Positions 53,109 through 61,358 of a stretch of DNA of 64,000 nucleotides are shown piece after piece. How positions within the stretch are numbered: position 1 is the first letter of the stretch; every line of letters begins with the position of its first letter. The position numbers and the translations under genes are program-made. The notes beneath the pieces were generated by a model. The model was not told where the DNA came from. It did no database searches and saw only the letters and a list, made by a program, of their open reading frames with translations. The stretch comes from Candidatus Anammoxibacter sp. Its GTDB lineage: Bacteria; Planctomycetota; Brocadiia; Brocadiales; Anammoxibacteraceae. The stretch is taken from positions 1 through 64,000 of the forward strand of contig JAIQZQ010000014.1 of assembly GCA_021777105.1 (NCBI GenBank). Reading direction: 5' to 3'.

Positions 53109-54311
53109 ATGACCAATATAAAAACAAAAAAAGGAGTTATTGCAATTTTAACCGGTGGAGGAGACGTCCCTGGATTAAATCCTGCGATCAGAGCAATAAC
53201 CATTAGAGCCGGCAGGGAAGGTTATCAGGTAATAGGTCTTCGACGGGGATGGGCCGGCATAATAGAAATGAAGCGCGATAAAGGATTTGACAACAGCAAT
53301 AATTATCAAATTCTTACTGAAGAGATTGTAATTAAAGCTGGGAGAACAGGAGGCACTTTTTTACACACTTCCCGTACACGGCCAAGCCATGTCCTTAAGG
53401 CGGATGTTCCAAAAAATTTACAAGATACGTACAACGATGAAGTGAATGATTTGACGCCGGAGGTAATAAAAAATCTTGATTTTCTTGGGGTTGATTATCT
53501 TATTCCTATAGGCGGTGATGATACACTCAGCTATGGTGTTAGATTGTATAAAGAAGGGGTAAAGGTCGTTGCTATTCCAAAAACCATGGATAATGATGTG
53601 CCGGGAACAGATTATTGCATTGGATTCAGCACCTGTATTACCAGAACGATAATGATGACGGATAGTTTGAGAACCTCGGCAGGATCCCATGAAAGATTTT
53701 TAGTTTTAGAGGTTTTTGGGCGTTATGCCGGATATACTGCTATGTTGCCGACAATGGCCGGAGCTGCTAACCGTTGTGTAATTCCTGAGTATAAATTTGA
53801 CATCGAAAGATTAACAGAGTTATTAACCCAGGACCGTTTAAAGAATCCTAGTAATTATTCAGTTGTGTTAATATCTGAAGGCGCAATGTTTGAAGGAGGC
53901 GAAATGGTCTTTGAGGGCGGCGTAAAAGATGCTTATGGTCACGCAAAACTGGGTGGAATTGGAGATCTTGTTTCGGCAAAATTAAAGGAACTATCGCCTA
54001 AATACAACAATGGAAAAGCAATAAATGTTATTAATCAAAAACTTGGTTATCTGGTGCGTGGAGGCAATCCTGACGCCATTGATTCTATTGTTCCTATGGC
54101 ATATGGTAATTTAGCGCTCGACCTAATTCTTGAAGGAATACACGGTAGACTTGTTGTTCTAAAGAATGGGAGGTATGACAATGTGCCGGTTGATGTGGTA
54201 ACAAGTTCTAAAAAAGTTGTTAACATTGAAAAACACTATAATATAGATCGGTTGCGTCCATATTACAAAAGTTTTGAAATGCAACCACTGCTCATAATGA
54301 CAAGCGAATAA
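53109..54311 (+). CDS. pfp: Phosphofructokinase, PPi-dependent type
   Basis: A 400-aa enzyme. GGGDVPGLNPAIR opens the nucleotide/PPi site; GGDDT has Asp at the position that is Gly in ATP enzymes and PKTMDNDVPGT has Lys, both marks of PPi-dependent forms. MGR-equivalent text (VFGRYAGY) and GYLVRGG-type substrate loops are present. It phosphorylates fructose 6-phosphate with PPi or works in reverse. Confidence 0.9.
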   Translation: MTNIKTKKGVIAILTGGGDVPGLNPAIRAITIRAGREGYQVIGLRRGWAGIIEMKRDKGFDNSNNYQILTEEIVIKAGRTGGTFLHTSRTRPSHVLKADVPKNLQDTYNDEVNDLTPEVIKNLDFLGVDYLIPIGGDDTLSYGVRLYKEGVKVVAIPKTMDNDVPGTDYCIGFSTCITRTIMMTDSLRTSAGSHERFLVLEVFGRYAGYTAMLPTMAGAANRCVIPEYKFDIERLTELLTQDRLKNPSNYSVVLISEGAMFEGGEMVFEGGVKDAYGHAKLGGIGDLVSAKLKELSPKYNNGKAINVINQKLGYLVRGGNPDAIDSIVPMAYGNLALDLILEGIHGRLVVLKNGRYDNVPVDVVTSSKKVVNIEKHYNIDRLRPYYKSFEMQPLLIMTSE

Positions 54312-54419
54312 ACTAGTTTGGCTCGAAAACAAAAAACGCCAAGTTATTTCTTTCCGAACCCTTATGAAAAACATGATATGTCAGTCCTTGCCGGAGATTG
54401 TAAAATGAGACCATAGTTC

Positions 54420-54471
54420 TTCATATTCTATGCGCTAAGGATTTGCCATAGATGACTTCTTTAAGTTATTA
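54420..54471 (-). repeat. attC-like site i (end of PhyH cassette)
   Basis: On the minus strand the site opens with TAATAAC (54471-54465), the exact complement of GTTATTA at the front of the PhyH cassette (55471-55465). It continues into an imperfect hairpin CATCTATGGC / GCGCATAGAATATG. The far core site is poorly kept. Nearby 54340-54360 (CCAAGTTATTTCTTTCCG) looks like the end of a hairpin element of the 39097/51463 family. Confidence 0.45.
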
Positions 54472-54532
54472 TCAACTGTAATTATTCACTGTAAAATAAC
54501 ATTCAAAGTTAAGCCTGAAAGACTGAAATATA

Positions 54533-54559
54533 ATTTCCCAGGGCGTTGCCCTGGGAAAT
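54533..54559 (-). terminator. Hairpin after the PhyH gene
   Basis: ATTTCCCAGGGC-gtt-GCCCTGGGAAAT is a perfect 12-bp stem a few bases after the PhyH stop on the minus strand. It could end transcription, or be a common extragenic palindrome; a similar CCTGGGGCAACGCCCTGGG occurs near 23560. Confidence 0.45.
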
Positions 54560-54565
54560 GTGACT

Positions 54566-55459
54566 CTAAGAGTGTAAGTCGACAATTGGGTAATTTGCCG
54601 GTTCGATTTGTATACATGTCGAATAGAGGGTAGAAAAGAAGGTTTTCTCTTTTTCAGTAAGATCAAAGTGTTCACCTTTTGCGAAAGCTGAATACTTTCT
54701 TCGTGAAATAGCCACAAGTTCACGTCGTTTTTCTATCCACTCGTTGGGAAATAGAGGGTTTTGCGCTAAATGTTCATTGGAACGGAATTCAAAATAAATT
54801 GTTTTTCGTTGCTTTCGTCTTGTAAGAGCTGGTGAATCGTGGATGGTCATTACATCGTGTATAAGAAGGTCGCCGGCCTTAGCGTTAAGGTTCAGAAAAT
54901 TCCATTGATTTTTTCGAAAGAGATTAGCAAATTGATTGAGGTCATGTTTCTCGTGTTGGGTTTCAGGGATGACTCTCACGCTTCCGTCGTCAGGGCTCGC
55001 ATCGGTGAGATAGACGCAAAAAGTGGGGACGCAGCTTGTTCGGTCATGAATCATATCCTGATGCAAGCCGGTAAATGTTTCGTCGCCCAAAGTACGGATC
55101 ATCAAGGATTCATAGGTCGGCAAGGCATCCTTTCCGCACAAAGAATTGGCGACATCAAGAAGTTGCGGACTGCCAAGAAGGATTAGGTACTCGGGTTGCA
55201 GATAAGAAAAGAGATTGTTGATCCTGCAAATAAAGCGTTGATCTTTTACATTGGTAAATGAGACATTGCTCAATTCATCATCATGCATAACATAAAAGGT
55301 TTCTGTCTGTTTTGACGCAACTTTATCAAGGAGTTCCAATAGGTTCTTGGGGATTTGCCCGGAAAGGGGGATGAAGCCCTGACTGTTGAATTCGGCAATG
55401 TTTTCGTTGTTGAGAAAATAATTTTTCATAGCGTATTTTTTGGTGTTTTCTGTGGCCAA
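54566..55459 (-). CDS. Phytanoyl-CoA dioxygenase (PhyH) family oxygenase
   Basis: A 297-aa Fe(II)/2-oxoglutarate oxygenase. The facial triad is visible as HQDMIHD (HxD) and the later His in HDVMTIHDSPAL, and the 2-oxoglutarate Arg group follows (TRRKQRKTIYFEFR). The substrate cannot be told. The gene sits between two core sites (55465-55471 and 54465-54471) that match each other, so it is likely an integron cassette gene. Confidence 0.85.
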   Translation of the reverse strand: MATENTKKYAMKNYFLNNENIAEFNSQGFIPLSGQIPKNLLELLDKVASKQTETFYVMHDDELSNVSFTNVKDQRFICRINNLFSYLQPEYLILLGSPQLLDVANSLCGKDALPTYESLMIRTLGDETFTGLHQDMIHDRTSCVPTFCVYLTDASPDDGSVRVIPETQHEKHDLNQFANLFRKNQWNFLNLNAKAGDLLIHDVMTIHDSPALTRRKQRKTIYFEFRSNEHLAQNPLFPNEWIEKRRELVAISRRKYSAFAKGEHFDLTEKEKTFFSTLYSTCIQIEPANYPIVDLHS

Positions 55460-55463
55460 ATGC

Positions 55464-55592
55464 TTAATAACGTTGTGATCAGGTGTGGGGCGCTGCCACG
55501 TAATATATTTGCGTCAAATTTGCCAAATACTTACAAAGAAAACAATTTAAAACCGGACGTCAATAGCCGTCGCCTGTATTGGCCTTATTAGA
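55464..55592 (-). repeat. attC-like long hairpin e
   Basis: A 129-bp site. Its outer ends TAATAAC.. and ..TTATTA pair, and AACGTTGTGATCAGGTGTGG pairs loosely with the mirror of AAGGCCAATACAGGCGACGG. It is homologous to 34694-34819. The minus-strand opening TTTCTAAT exactly complements ATTAGAAA at 58401-58394, the front of the TIR cassette. The close GTTATTA opens the PhyH cassette. Confidence 0.6.
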
Positions 55593-55604
55593 AATTAAAA
55601 TTAT

Positions 55605-55803
55605 GGTAACAATTTAGTTGTTTGAAAAATATGCCGGCGAATATTCATCGCAAAGGCGCTAATAGTTGTGATATGCCGTCAGATACTGGATACTGGATTG
55701 TTAGTTTCATGTCTTCGCAATGAAACATATTAAAAGTATACCAATATCCAGCATCTAGTAACCTGTAACCAGCATCCCTGCCTGCAGTCATTTAGGTGTT
55801 TAT
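55605..55803 (-). repeat. Dispersed ~210-bp repeat, copy 3
   Basis: A reverse-oriented, more diverged copy of 1-206 and 29618-29832: GTAACAATTTAGTTGTTTGA to AGGTGTTTAT. The inner GATACTGGATACTGG/CCAATATCCAGCATC pairing is kept. Confidence 0.75.
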
Positions 55804-55974
55804 CTTATTTCTTAGACAATATAATTTTCAAAAGACTAAACTGTTACAAATTATGAAGTTGCTTATTCTGTTGTCAAGGTATGTTGATTTTGATATTATT
55901 ACCGTTGATTCCCAAATCGTCAATGGAATTTTAGATCTTGATGTGTCGAGAAATCATGATTGTCAATAGATTAG

Positions 55975-56072
55975 AGGCAGTCCGAGAATGTAAAATCACT
56001 AAATATTTTTGTTGGTATTAAAGGACTTACGACTTGGAATTTGGCCAAAAAACCTATTCTTGGACAACCTGT
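55975..56072 (-). repeat. 108-bp terminal-inverted-repeat element, copy 2
   Basis: Reverse-oriented diverged copy of 35115-35222, from AGGCAGTCCGAGAATGTAAA to ATTCTTGGACAACCTGT, including TTGG.ATTAAAGGACTTACGA-like centre. Both copies lie beside integron-like hairpins. Just after it, GACCCCAAGAGGATA is repeated in tandem (56078-56108). Confidence 0.7.
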
Positions 56073-56210
56073 AAAGATTTGACCCCAAGAGGATAGACCC
56101 CAAGAGGATACAAGATCTGATCCCGATAGCACCCCAATAGCATCCAGTTTGTTATGACCTCAGGTGCGCTCCCATACCTGTGGTTTTTCAAATGTCTGTA
56201 TCTATGATAC

Positions 56211-56897
56211 TTATTTCCAAAGAATTGGTACAACAGGGAATTCTTCACGGCCGAACGTTGCGGATCTCCAATCCCACCATTTTGCCTCCGCGCATACCTG
56301 ATACATTAACTCTCGCCTTTCTTCATGTGAAACGGTTCCATCGTGGCCACTGCCGTTAACATTTAATAAACGATCTTTATATACAAAGTATAATTCTATA
56401 ACTGACTTCGTTGGTTGTAAGTTGAAAACTGTAGACGGCACTACATCACGAAGCCATTCATAGACTAACCGAACTAGCATTTCCTCATCGTTATTGTGAC
56501 ACTTTGGATCTAGACCTGCCAAATCGGACGCAAATTTATGATAATCATGAGGTGTCGTTACAAAGAAAGCACAGCGATGATCTTGGCGTTGTGTGTGCAA
56601 TGCGTGAAACATTGCCATGCCTGTTTCAATTGGCATATTCATTCTTGCATAATTATCATCACCTGTGCCCTTTGATCGAGATAGTTCGTGTAAAGAATAA
56701 TGACAATTAGAAATTGCAGTAACTAGCATATCTAATCTAGGACGATCAGGCGTACTTAGATCCTTTGCGCAAAGAGGGAGCAAATTGCCTGAAATAATTG
56801 GAAAATGAAGAGCATCTTCAAGATGTGAGAATTCATCATCAAACGGATAGTTTAAGAAAACTTGATACCTCGTATAGTGTTCAAGGTGTTTACGCAT
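56211..56897 (-). CDS. TIR/deoxyribosyltransferase-fold partner protein
   Basis: A 228-aa protein. It opens YQVFLNYPFDDEFSHLEDAL, has NCHYSLHELSR and NMPIETGMAMF with Glu91 at the place of the catalytic Glu in the TIR/nucleoside-deoxyribosyltransferase fold. Proteins with this V-F-x-x-x-P-F-D-x-E/D start are mostly unnamed. I chose the start at 56897: GGGAGG lies 6 bases upstream and it overlaps the TIR gene stop by 8 bases, so the two are co-translated. It may cleave or bind an NAD-like nucleotide. Confidence 0.6.
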   Translation of the reverse strand: MRKHLEHYTRYQVFLNYPFDDEFSHLEDALHFPIISGNLLPLCAKDLSTPDRPRLDMLVTAISNCHYSLHELSRSKGTGDDNYARMNMPIETGMAMFHALHTQRQDHRCAFFVTTPHDYHKFASDLAGLDPKCHNNDEEMLVRLVYEWLRDVVPSTVFNLQPTKSVIELYFVYKDRLLNVNGSGHDGTVSHEERRELMYQVCAEAKWWDWRSATFGREEFPVVPILWK

Positions 56898-58326
56898 AGG
56901 AAACCTCCCTATCCTCTTCAGCAGCAGCGCATGTTGTAAGATCCATGACAAGACGAGTAAATGCATATCTGTAATATTTTAACACAGACCATTTAGTGAA
57001 ATCGCCTATGTGTTTTGATTGAACAAGTGTAATTGATGCTTCATCGGTTGCGTTCATTACTGCATTGTCAATACGAATCGGAAACAGAACGGTTTTATTA
57101 CTATGCGATTCTTTGCTCAGTGTAATATCTATCTCACGTTTTACCCATTCACTATTTACCGATGCTTCAGAAAGAATCAGTAGTACTTTATCAGATACCT
57201 GAATTGCTTTATTTATCTGAACATCAATACGATCTCCGATCTTCATATCTTTAGAATCTAGCCAACATCGTATTCCAACATCTTGGAGATCGCAATATAT
57301 GCGTTCTGCGAACTCTTTGTCATGCGAATTATAACTAATAAAGCATGTGTACTGTTTTATATCCGTTTGTGAGTGTTGAATGTGTTCTTCTTGAATCGCA
57401 GTTTGAATTTGCTGCCAAATGTGTTCAGTCGTTGGGCCAAGAGCTGTTCTTATGTTACCATCTTGTCGTTTTCGGAAACGTGCAATGCCTATACCAGAGA
57501 TATCGGAAGGAAGGCTAATTGATGGATCATCATCATCATTTATAACAATGAAAGTACGAGTTCGTCCAAGCCTTCCGACGAATAGTCCAATATCGAATAT
57601 AACGTTGTCACGTGGACTCAATTTACTGTCAGTACGGTGTAGAACCAAATCGTCTGGGGTTAATACAAGGATTGCAAAGTCTGCTTTATCTAAAGATTTA
57701 AGCAATGTGTCAAAAGATCTTTCAATAGGAGCAAACACTTGATCTATCAAAATTATGACATTTGCTTCTTCATAAAAATACTCCTGAAGGACTTGAGCTA
57801 TATCAAGACCTTTAGAAGAACATCCGATAAACACTATAGGTCTTTTAGTAAGATGCTTAATTTGAGATTTTCTTCTAAAATTTACAATATTAAATTCTCC
57901 TAAAAGATGTTCAACATGAGATTTACCATTTTTCATCATACTATTAAGTGTTTTTTCCATCCAATCTACGGCATTAGTTGGTTCTATTCTATAATAAGCG
58001 ACTATTAATGTCATAGCCCGTAGTTTCTCTTCATTATCATCCAATTGCTTAATTATTTCACAAAAAATAGAACAATTATTATATTTTGGGCTTTGATACA
58101 GACGGAAATGTTCAGACATTGACTTAAAACTTGTTTTTACTTCAATTTTTGTTTTCCAATTAGATCTAAAATCATGAGCATGGTTTTTGATGAAATCCGT
58201 CAAACCAACAGAGCAATTTATTATAATTGAGCTCGCTGGTTTTAAACCGCTATATACAGCTATTTTTTCTAAAAGACTTATTACAATACTATTAGGTGTG
58301 CTACCGGATGGGATTAAGTCATTCAT
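56890..58326 (-). CDS. Dual-TIR protein (PCTIR plus TIR_2)
   Basis: A 478-aa protein. Residues 1-~150 are an unknown, perhaps adaptor, region. Residues ~163-300 are a CAP12/Pycsar-type TIR (RPIVFIGCSSKGLDIAQVLQ, then RDNVIFDIGLFVGRLGRTR). Residues ~326-450 are a canonical TIR (YTCFISYNSHDKEFAERIY, WLDSKDMKIGD, SVNSEWVKREID with catalytic Glu398). In the first domain the usual Glu is Asp245. Such domains degrade NAD or make signal nucleotides in anti-phage defence. It is coupled to the 56211 gene and lies in a cassette-like unit. Confidence 0.85.
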   Translation of the reverse strand: MNDLIPSGSTPNSIVISLLEKIAVYSGLKPASSIIINCSVGLTDFIKNHAHDFRSNWKTKIEVKTSFKSMSEHFRLYQSPKYNNCSIFCEIIKQLDDNEEKLRAMTLIVAYYRIEPTNAVDWMEKTLNSMMKNGKSHVEHLLGEFNIVNFRRKSQIKHLTKRPIVFIGCSSKGLDIAQVLQEYFYEEANVIILIDQVFAPIERSFDTLLKSLDKADFAILVLTPDDLVLHRTDSKLSPRDNVIFDIGLFVGRLGRTRTFIVINDDDDPSISLPSDISGIGIARFRKRQDGNIRTALGPTTEHIWQQIQTAIQEEHIQHSQTDIKQYTCFISYNSHDKEFAERIYCDLQDVGIRCWLDSKDMKIGDRIDVQINKAIQVSDKVLLILSEASVNSEWVKREIDITLSKESHSNKTVLFPIRIDNAVMNATDEASITLVQSKHIGDFTKWSVLKYYRYAFTRLVMDLTTCAAAEEDREVSYA

Positions 58327-58393
58327 GGACTCCGCTCCTTTAATTTTTAGTTAAACTTACAACTTTTACTGTTTGAGTATAAAATTGTATAAT

Positions 58394-58443
58394 TTTCTAA
58401 TCGCCGACGCGTTTTTTGCGTACGGTGAATTTCTTTGTTATAA
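58394..58443 (-). repeat. attC-like site h
   Basis: On the minus strand it opens TTATAAC, forms CACCGTACGC-aaaaaa-GCGTCGGCG as a hairpin and ends ATTAGAAA. The opening matches 6 of 7 bases of the complement of GTTATTA at the front of the Mrr cassette. The end opens the TIR cassette. Confidence 0.5.
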
Positions 58444-58495
58444 AAATATGTTCCTAGGCTGACCCCAGTTTCGGTTTCCAATTTATTCCACAAAT

Positions 58496-59437
58496 TTACA
58501 AATCCAATTTTATTGGCAAAGCTATTCCATTCTTACGTAGAAAAATATTGTCCATCGTTAAATGCCATTTAGATCCTAAGTATTGATTTAGAAGTGTCAT
58601 AAAGCTTGTATAGTTTATTAGTTCAATTCTTGAATTGTTTTTAGCCATCTTTTTTGCTTGTGTTGAAAAATTAGAACTACATAAAAGAACACCTTTTGTT
58701 GCCTTATTATCTGATACAACTCCTAATAATGTTCTTATTTCTTTTACTCCAATTATTGATTTATATTTTTTACATTGAACCAATATTTTTTCTTTTAGCC
58801 CCGTCTCAAATTTCTCTGCTATGATATCAATTCCTCCGTCATAACTATCTTTAGTTAATTTTGTATGGTAATTCATTCTTTTATATAATTCTTCTACTAA
58901 CCATTCGAATTCTTTAGCTTTGAGGTTCAATAAAATATCCCTTGGATGTTTACAGTCACAATATCTACTGCGTATAATCATTGTACTTTCAGAAAGTCCA
59001 TAGAGGGAATAATCTGGAAGTATTTGACAATGTGCTACCCAATATGAATTAATAACATTTATTGCGTCTTTTGGGGAGTCGGGTAATAAATCTAATATCC
59101 AAGTAAGACCTCCCCAAGCAGGTCCGTTTTTAGTAAATAGACGTCTGCAATATTCTATATTTTTTATTTTCCGAATTAGTGTTTCTAGATCCCAATTTCG
59201 TTTAATATATTCAACGAAAAAATTATCTTTCCCTAAATATCTAGAACGTATCAGAAATCTTCTTAGTAAATTCTTTATTTCATCTTCGCTTCTATCATGG
59301 ATCAAGTCTAAATATTCATTTCTTATCTCATCGGTAGGAAAACAATTATTAGGTAATAGTCGAGATGCCTTGTTACTAAAAATAATGTTTAACCACTCGC
59401 TTAGAGATAGCTTCGTCCCATCAAAAATTTCATTCAT
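58496..59437 (-). CDS. Mrr-like restriction endonuclease family protein
   Basis: A 313-aa protein. The C-terminal ~140 residues are an Mrr_cat nuclease: LKAKEFEWLVEELYKRM, GGIDIIAEKF (Asp204) and ILVQCKKYK (Q-x-K, 221-223) form the PD-(D/E)xK core, followed by VLLCSSNFSTQA. The first ~165 residues are unknown. It probably cleaves DNA, perhaps modified DNA. Flanking core sites mark it as a cassette gene. Confidence 0.82.
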   Translation of the reverse strand: MNEIFDGTKLSLSEWLNIIFSNKASRLLPNNCFPTDEIRNEYLDLIHDRSEDEIKNLLRRFLIRSRYLGKDNFFVEYIKRNWDLETLIRKIKNIEYCRRLFTKNGPAWGGLTWILDLLPDSPKDAINVINSYWVAHCQILPDYSLYGLSESTMIIRSRYCDCKHPRDILLNLKAKEFEWLVEELYKRMNYHTKLTKDSYDGGIDIIAEKFETGLKEKILVQCKKYKSIIGVKEIRTLLGVVSDNKATKGVLLCSSNFSTQAKKMAKNNSRIELINYTSFMTLLNQYLGSKWHLTMDNIFLRKNGIALPIKLDL

Positions 59438-59486
59438 TTATCAAAACACATATCAGGTAGTAAATTTATTGACATTTTTTTACTCA

Positions 59487-59546
59487 TAATAACGTTTGCC
59501 TCCGTGGCGCCTACTTTTTGGCGTGCACAGCACCCTATTGTTGGGC
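59487..59546 (-). repeat. attC-like site f (60 bp)
   Basis: On the minus strand it opens GCCCAAC (59546-59540), which fits RYYYAAC and is the exact complement of GTTGGGC at 60294-60288. A hairpin ACGCC-aaaaagta-GGCGC follows, and it ends GTTATTA. Its length of 60 bp is normal for attC. It overlaps the last codons of the gene at 59535. Confidence 0.6.
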
Positions 59547-60251
59547 GTTTTTTAACACTAAGCCCAGTTCTATGAGAGTTTTGAATATAAGTTCTATTTC
59601 CTCGTCGACTTGAATGATTCCTGATTTGTTTTCATGTAGGTAGATTAGCATTTCCATTGTACGCCGATAGCATATTGCAGCATTTTCATATCTATATGCG
59701 GAGAACCGCCAATCAACTCCAACAGGTATATCTGGTCTATTGCAAGCTCGTTTTATTGAATTGTCTGGGTGAACAGCTTTATCACGATAGTCTATAATTG
59801 ATTTAATGTTTGTCCTAAATCCTTTGGATGTTTCGTTGTTCAGCTTATACACCCTACGGATTACTTCGCAAATTTGTGATGCTCTTTTGGTTCTATTTTC
59901 TTTCCATGTATCAATATCATTTTGTGTGATTTTGGCATAAGGCCGTAACTGATCATATAATGAGTCTAGGGAAATACCACATGATATAAATACTTGAATT
60001 GACGATGTTAACTCATGAATTAGTAAAGATTTTTGATTGATTGGGTTTTCATCCCAGTTGTTTTTTACGTTTTTGTTAGCTTCATGTGCTAAAACAATAT
60101 TGTTATGAGCAATGCGTAACCAAATAGGTAGGACATTATATGAGGTTGATAAGACAAGATTTGAGAACGGTTGACCACTCTCGTTGACTTGAATGGTAAA
60201 GTCTCCATCTAATATACCTACTTTCATTCCTTCAAATATTAAAACGCTCAT
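59535..60251 (-). CDS. Hypothetical protein with HEPN-like Rx4H motif
   Basis: A 238-aa mostly helical protein. IIDYRDKAVHPDNS contains R156-x4-H161, the form found in HEPN RNases and related helical bundles, placed after long helices as HEPN requires. The rest is unknown. Its frame ends in the attC-like site f, and a matching core site lies upstream at 60288-60294, so it is likely the first cassette next to the integrase remnant. Confidence 0.5.
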   Translation of the reverse strand: MSVLIFEGMKVGILDGDFTIQVNESGQPFSNLVLSTSYNVLPIWLRIAHNNIVLAHEANKNVKNNWDENPINQKSLLIHELTSSIQVFISCGISLDSLYDQLRPYAKITQNDIDTWKENRTKRASQICEVIRRVYKLNNETSKGFRTNIKSIIDYRDKAVHPDNSIKRACNRPDIPVGVDWRFSAYRYENAAICYRRTMEMLIYLHENKSGIIQVDEEIELIFKTLIELGLVLKNAQQ

Positions 60252-60287
60252 ATTGTCTGACCCTTTTTCCTAAATTATAGTAGCACT

Positions 60288-60337
60288 GCCCAACAAGTCA
60301 TCAACCGGCTCTCGGAGAGCTCCAAAATCGGTTATCT
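60288..60337 (-). repeat. Core-site region g (attI- or attC-like)
   Basis: Read on the minus strand, it ends with GTTGGGC (60294-60288), the GTTRRRY core that opens the first cassette. The opposite end is AGATAACC. Inner GAGCTCTCCGAGAGC forms a palindrome. It lies 12 bases from the integrase remnant, where attI should be. Confidence 0.45.
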
Positions 60338-60348
60338 AATTTTAGAAT

Positions 60349-60567
60349 TTGTTGTTTTTTGCCTTTAAAAGATTAACATCTTTCCGAATAAGCAGGGCTC
60401 ATGGTTTTCGTCGCAGCTTTGCGATTTATCTTTCACAAGCAAATTACGATATGCGCACAATACAGGAACTACTAGGCTATAGCGATATAAATACAACTAT
60501 TGTTTACACGCATACTATTAAGCGCTTGACTACTAAAAAGCCTAAAAACCCTTTGGATTTTGATTAA
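60349..60567 (+). pseudogene. intI: Integron-integrase C-terminal remnant
   Basis: About 72 codons of a tyrosine recombinase end: AHGFRRSFAIYLSQANYDMR (H-x-x-R box), TIQELLGYSDINTTIVYTHT with the nucleophile Tyr in YTH, and a terminal KPKNPLDFD. The last part resembles the THVL...SPLD end of IntI more than XerC/D or phage enzymes. The N-terminal ~250 residues are missing; stops lie just upstream. It points away from the minus-strand cassettes, the normal integron layout. Confidence 0.7.
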
Positions 60568-61086
60568 ATTTAGCGCTTTATTTGCCTGTTGTCTACAAAA
60601 AAACGTGAATAATGTATGTAATTTAAAATCAACAGGTGCTTGGGGAAAATATGACAAAGAGTGAATTGTGTTAAAAAATAATATTGAGATTTGCGTAAGC
60701 TGCTGATAGTTTTGACGTTGGCGATTGATGTTTACAATTATTGTAAAGGCTTGTAATAACGGCGCAGGGCGCAAAAAGCTTGGCGCAGGGAGCAAAAGAG
60801 GCGGAATGCTGGATTCTGGATTCTAGATGCTGGATGCTGGATGCCGGATGCCAGCTGCCGGCTGCTGCGGGCGGTTGTCAGTTGTGCAGCTGCTGGTTGT
60901 GGTTGGTTGTTGGTTGAGAAGGTAATATAACGATATGAGTAAAAAAGTGATGTTTGCGAATAATTTGGTAATTCGTTGTCTCTTATTTTTGCCAATTTTA
61001 AAAAATACAAGCCGTATTAGAGGGGACACAATAAGTAGCAACATCTTGTTTGTCAATAGATTAGGTTTACCTCCTGTTGCTTCTTC
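60568..61086. other. Gap downstream of the integrase remnant
   Basis: About 520 bases. 60565-60650 matches 37221-37310. Around 60800-60860 GGATGCTGGATTCTGG-type words repeat, similar to those in the ~210-bp dispersed repeats. No gene is supported. Confidence 0.5.
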
Positions 61087-61356
61087 CTATTTAAAAGAGA
61101 CTTTTAGTTCAGTTCCCAAAGCTTGCGCAATTTTTTGAAGTGTAACAATGTTGTAATTCTGATAATCACCTTTTTCGTAACGCGCTATGGCTGATCTTGA
61201 AGTTTGCGCCATTTTGGCTAAATCAAGTTGTGTTAATTTCTGTTTATGCCTTAATTTGGAAATAGCTTCCCCAATATTGAGTTTAAAAGCTTCAATCTTA
61301 TAGACGCTCCTGAATTTAGGATTGTCCATCTCTTTCTCAAAAATTGATTCACTCAT
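61087..61356 (-). CDS. XRE-family antitoxin
   Basis: An 89-aa protein with an N-terminal extension and an Xre helix-turn-helix (IGEAISKLRHKQKLTQLDLA, then TSRSAIARYEKGD). It follows the toxin gene by 2 bases. It should repress the pair and block the toxin. Confidence 0.87.
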   Translation of the reverse strand: MSESIFEKEMDNPKFRSVYKIEAFKLNIGEAISKLRHKQKLTQLDLAKMAQTSRSAIARYEKGDYQNYNIVTLQKIAQALGTELKVSFK

Positions 61357-61358
61357 TT

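Noticed and set aside
56078..56108. Tandem GACCCCAAGAGGATA as a CRISPR start
   Set aside because: Only two units without spacers; no cas genes in the window.
60738..61010. 90-aa minus-strand frame rich in repeated PASRIQ-like text
   Set aside because: It reads through GGATGCTGGATTC repeats and has no gene features.
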